DNA from: JBBQLG01 sp964251665
GTDB lineage: Bacteria; Bacteroidota; Bacteroidia; Cytophagales; Spirosomataceae
NCBI GenBank assembly: GCA_964251665.1
Contig: CAXUKO010000004.1
Coordinates: 310,001 to 374,000, forward strand
Length of the DNA: 64,000 nucleotides
Direction of reading: 5' to 3'
Shown here: in pieces, positions 62,671 to 64,000 of the stretch
Layout: each line of letters begins with the position of its first letter
How positions within the stretch are numbered: the stretch's first letter is position 1
Program-made: the position numbers and the translations under genes
Notes under the pieces: model-generated
The model's database searches: none
What the model saw: the letters and a program-made list of their open reading frames with translations, nothing else
Told to the model about the DNA's origin: nothing

Positions 62671-62717
62671 ATGGCTGACAGCTTGCCGCATGTACTCAAC
62701 GTAAATAGTGAAAAGGT

Positions 62718-63599
62718 ATGATTTCTTTAGATCAACTGTCGCAGGTAGGAATTGGCACCAGCCGGGCCGCATCGCTGGGAAGCCGGATGTCGCCCGATGC
62801 GTTTACCGCTTTTCTAAAGATTGCCACCGAACAGGGCGTAAACCTGATTGATACCGCCGATTTCTACGGCTCCGGCGATTCGGAGCGGCTCATTGCCAAA
62901 TGCCTGAAAACAACGGGTTACCCGTTTTTTGTGGTAACCAAAGCGGGTTTGCCCTGCGTGCATACACCCGGCTGGCTGTCGCCCCTGAACCAGATCGGTA
63001 AGAAACTGAAGCAGCGGGCGGGTGCCCGGAACAATTACACGGCGGCTTACCTGATCGACAGCGTTCAGAAAAGTACGAAACGATTGAGTGTAGAAGCCGT
63101 TGATGCGTTGCTGTTGCACGAGCCGAACTGGGATGATATTGCCGATTCGGACTCCTGGGACGGCCTGGCTACGATCCGGCAGCGGGGACTGGCGCGGTAC
63201 ACCGGTGTGTCTACCAACGACTACCGGGTGGTGGAGGAAGGTATCCGCAGCGGTCAGGTACAACTGGTGCAAACATCGGTTGCCTGGCGAAGCGAGAATG
63301 CTATTGTCGAGATTTGCCGGGCCCACCGGATTCCGGTTATCGCCAATCAGGTGCTGCAATCTTACAAATCGCTGCAACAACCCTTTGCGCAGCAGGCTGA
63401 TACCATCCGCCAGTTGAAGGGCCTGTCCGACATGTCGCTCGCACAGTTCCTGATTGCCTCGGTCCTGGCGGAGAAAAAGGCTACCGCCGTGCTTTTCGGA
63501 ACCAGCAATCCGGCTCATCTGGCGCACAATATCGAGTCGGTGCGCTACGTATCCAGCTTATCGTCGGCCCTGCCGGTGCTCAACCAACTGCTGTCATGA
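62718..63599 (+). CDS. Aldo/keto reductase family protein
   Basis: The 293-residue protein has the AKR barrel with a full catalytic tetrad: Asp45 and Tyr50 in NLIDTADFYG, Lys75 in VVTKAG and His134 in LLLHEP. It is NADPH-dependent by family. In this operon it may reduce a keto-sugar intermediate or act on a modified sugar. Its stop overlaps the start of the next oxidoreductase (ATGA), so the two are coupled. No sugar specificity can be read from sequence. Confidence 0.9.
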   Translation: MISLDQLSQVGIGTSRAASLGSRMSPDAFTAFLKIATEQGVNLIDTADFYGSGDSERLIAKCLKTTGYPFFVVTKAGLPCVHTPGWLSPLNQIGKKLKQRAGARNNYTAAYLIDSVQKSTKRLSVEAVDALLLHEPNWDDIADSDSWDGLATIRQRGLARYTGVSTNDYRVVEEGIRSGQVQLVQTSVAWRSENAIVEICRAHRIPVIANQVLQSYKSLQQPFAQQADTIRQLKGLSDMSLAQFLIASVLAEKKATAVLFGTSNPAHLAHNIESVRYVSSLSSALPVLNQLLS

Positions 63600-64000
63600 T
63601 CGTCACGAAAAACACGTTTCACGCTGGAGAGGAGCTGACGGCAGATGTTTGTATTGTTGGTAGTGGCCCGGCGGCTATATCACTGGCCCTTAGTCTGGAT
63701 GGCTTACCGCTGAGCGTAATTATGCTGACAGGCGGAGGATGGCAGGAAACCATTTCAAACCAGGACTTGTACCGGGGTAGTGTATGGCCTACCGGCTCAC
63801 ACGAGTCGCTGGAAGAGAACCGCCGACGTCAGTTTGGCGGCACTTCGTCAGCCTGGGGCGGACGCTGTATTCCATTCGAGCCCATTGATTTTAAGACCCG
63901 TTCGTGGGTACCAGACAGTGGCTGGCCTATCTCTTTCGAGGATTTACTTCCGTATTATTATAAAGCCGCAGACCTGTGTCAGATTGGCCGTTTTGAGTTC
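63596..64000 (+). CDS. GMC-type FAD oxidoreductase, N-terminal part only
   Basis: The frame starts with ATG at 63596 and runs off the window after 135 codons. The FAD-binding dinucleotide motif is ADVCIVGSGPAAISLALSL (about 16-34). The segment RRRQFGGTSSAWGGRCIPFEP is typical of GMC/FAD-dependent choline-dehydrogenase-like enzymes that oxidise sugars or alcohols. It is coupled to the aldo/keto reductase gene by a 4-base overlap. The catalytic His pair lies beyond the window. Confidence 0.85.
   Translation, partial: MIVTKNTFHAGEELTADVCIVGSGPAAISLALSLDGLPLSVIMLTGGGWQETISNQDLYRGSVWPTGSHESLEENRRRQFGGTSSAWGGRCIPFEPIDFKTRSWVPDSGWPISFEDLLPYYYKAADLCQIGRFEF

Overview
The window reads as chromosomal DNA of a Bacteroidota bacterium, most likely a Cytophagales member close to Spirosoma. 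The reasons are a Bacteroidota-type (subtype iii) type VI secretion sheath, Hcp and PAAR set, GC-rich genes with few Shine-Dalgarno sites, occasional TAnnTTTG promoter boxes, secreted alpha-amylase and beta-helix proteins, and a Wza/Wzc exopolysaccharide locus. The genus is an inference from protein style; no 16S gene is present.

Layout. 1-4845: start of a probable Uma2-type gene, two divergent GH13 amylases (one secreted, one cytoplasmic) and a DUF1460 cell-wall amidase-like protein. 5217-16956: a partial T6SS island holding tssB, tssC, three Hcp paralogues, VgrG and three effector/immunity modules: (A) an LAS-type zinc peptidase with an exported partner, (B) a PAAR protein whose last PAAR strand lies at the extreme C-terminus, with a membrane partner and a possible Eag-like adaptor, and (C) a PAAR/papain-like fusion with an Imm35-like lipoprotein. 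Between B and C lies a fossil of a vgrG-hcp-terminator block, which suggests how module C arrived. No baseplate, TssK, membrane-complex or ClpV genes are seen, so those must lie elsewhere.

17098-36843: mostly housekeeping and accessory genes: a queuosine-precursor transporter, a coupled NUDIX/FRG pair, two exported ferritin-like proteins, an aminotransferase, a two-component pair whose sensor domain matches the plant ethylene-binding domain, a PQQ sugar dehydrogenase, cysE and cysK, DsbA-like and TetR genes, a methyltransferase, peroxiredoxin, ROK kinase, orphan ABC ATPase, XRE regulator and aldehyde dehydrogenase. Many gaps carry long hairpins, some sharing sequence words.

36950-48506: surface and envelope genes: a very large beta-helix protein, a periplasmic TPR/actin-like-fold protein next to a single-pass Ig-like protein, a stand-alone LytTR regulator, a glycosyltransferase and two tandem beta-helix lipoproteins. 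After a striking ~1 kb AT-rich stretch, 49636-64000 is an exopolysaccharide operon: wza, wzc, initiating sugar transferase, WecG-type transferase, a plant-like GDP-mannose 3,5-epimerase, cupin, flippase, four glycosyltransferases, a polymerase, an aldo/keto reductase and the start of a GMC-type oxidoreductase. These would build, flip, polymerise and export a polysaccharide containing an epimerised GDP-mannose-derived sugar.
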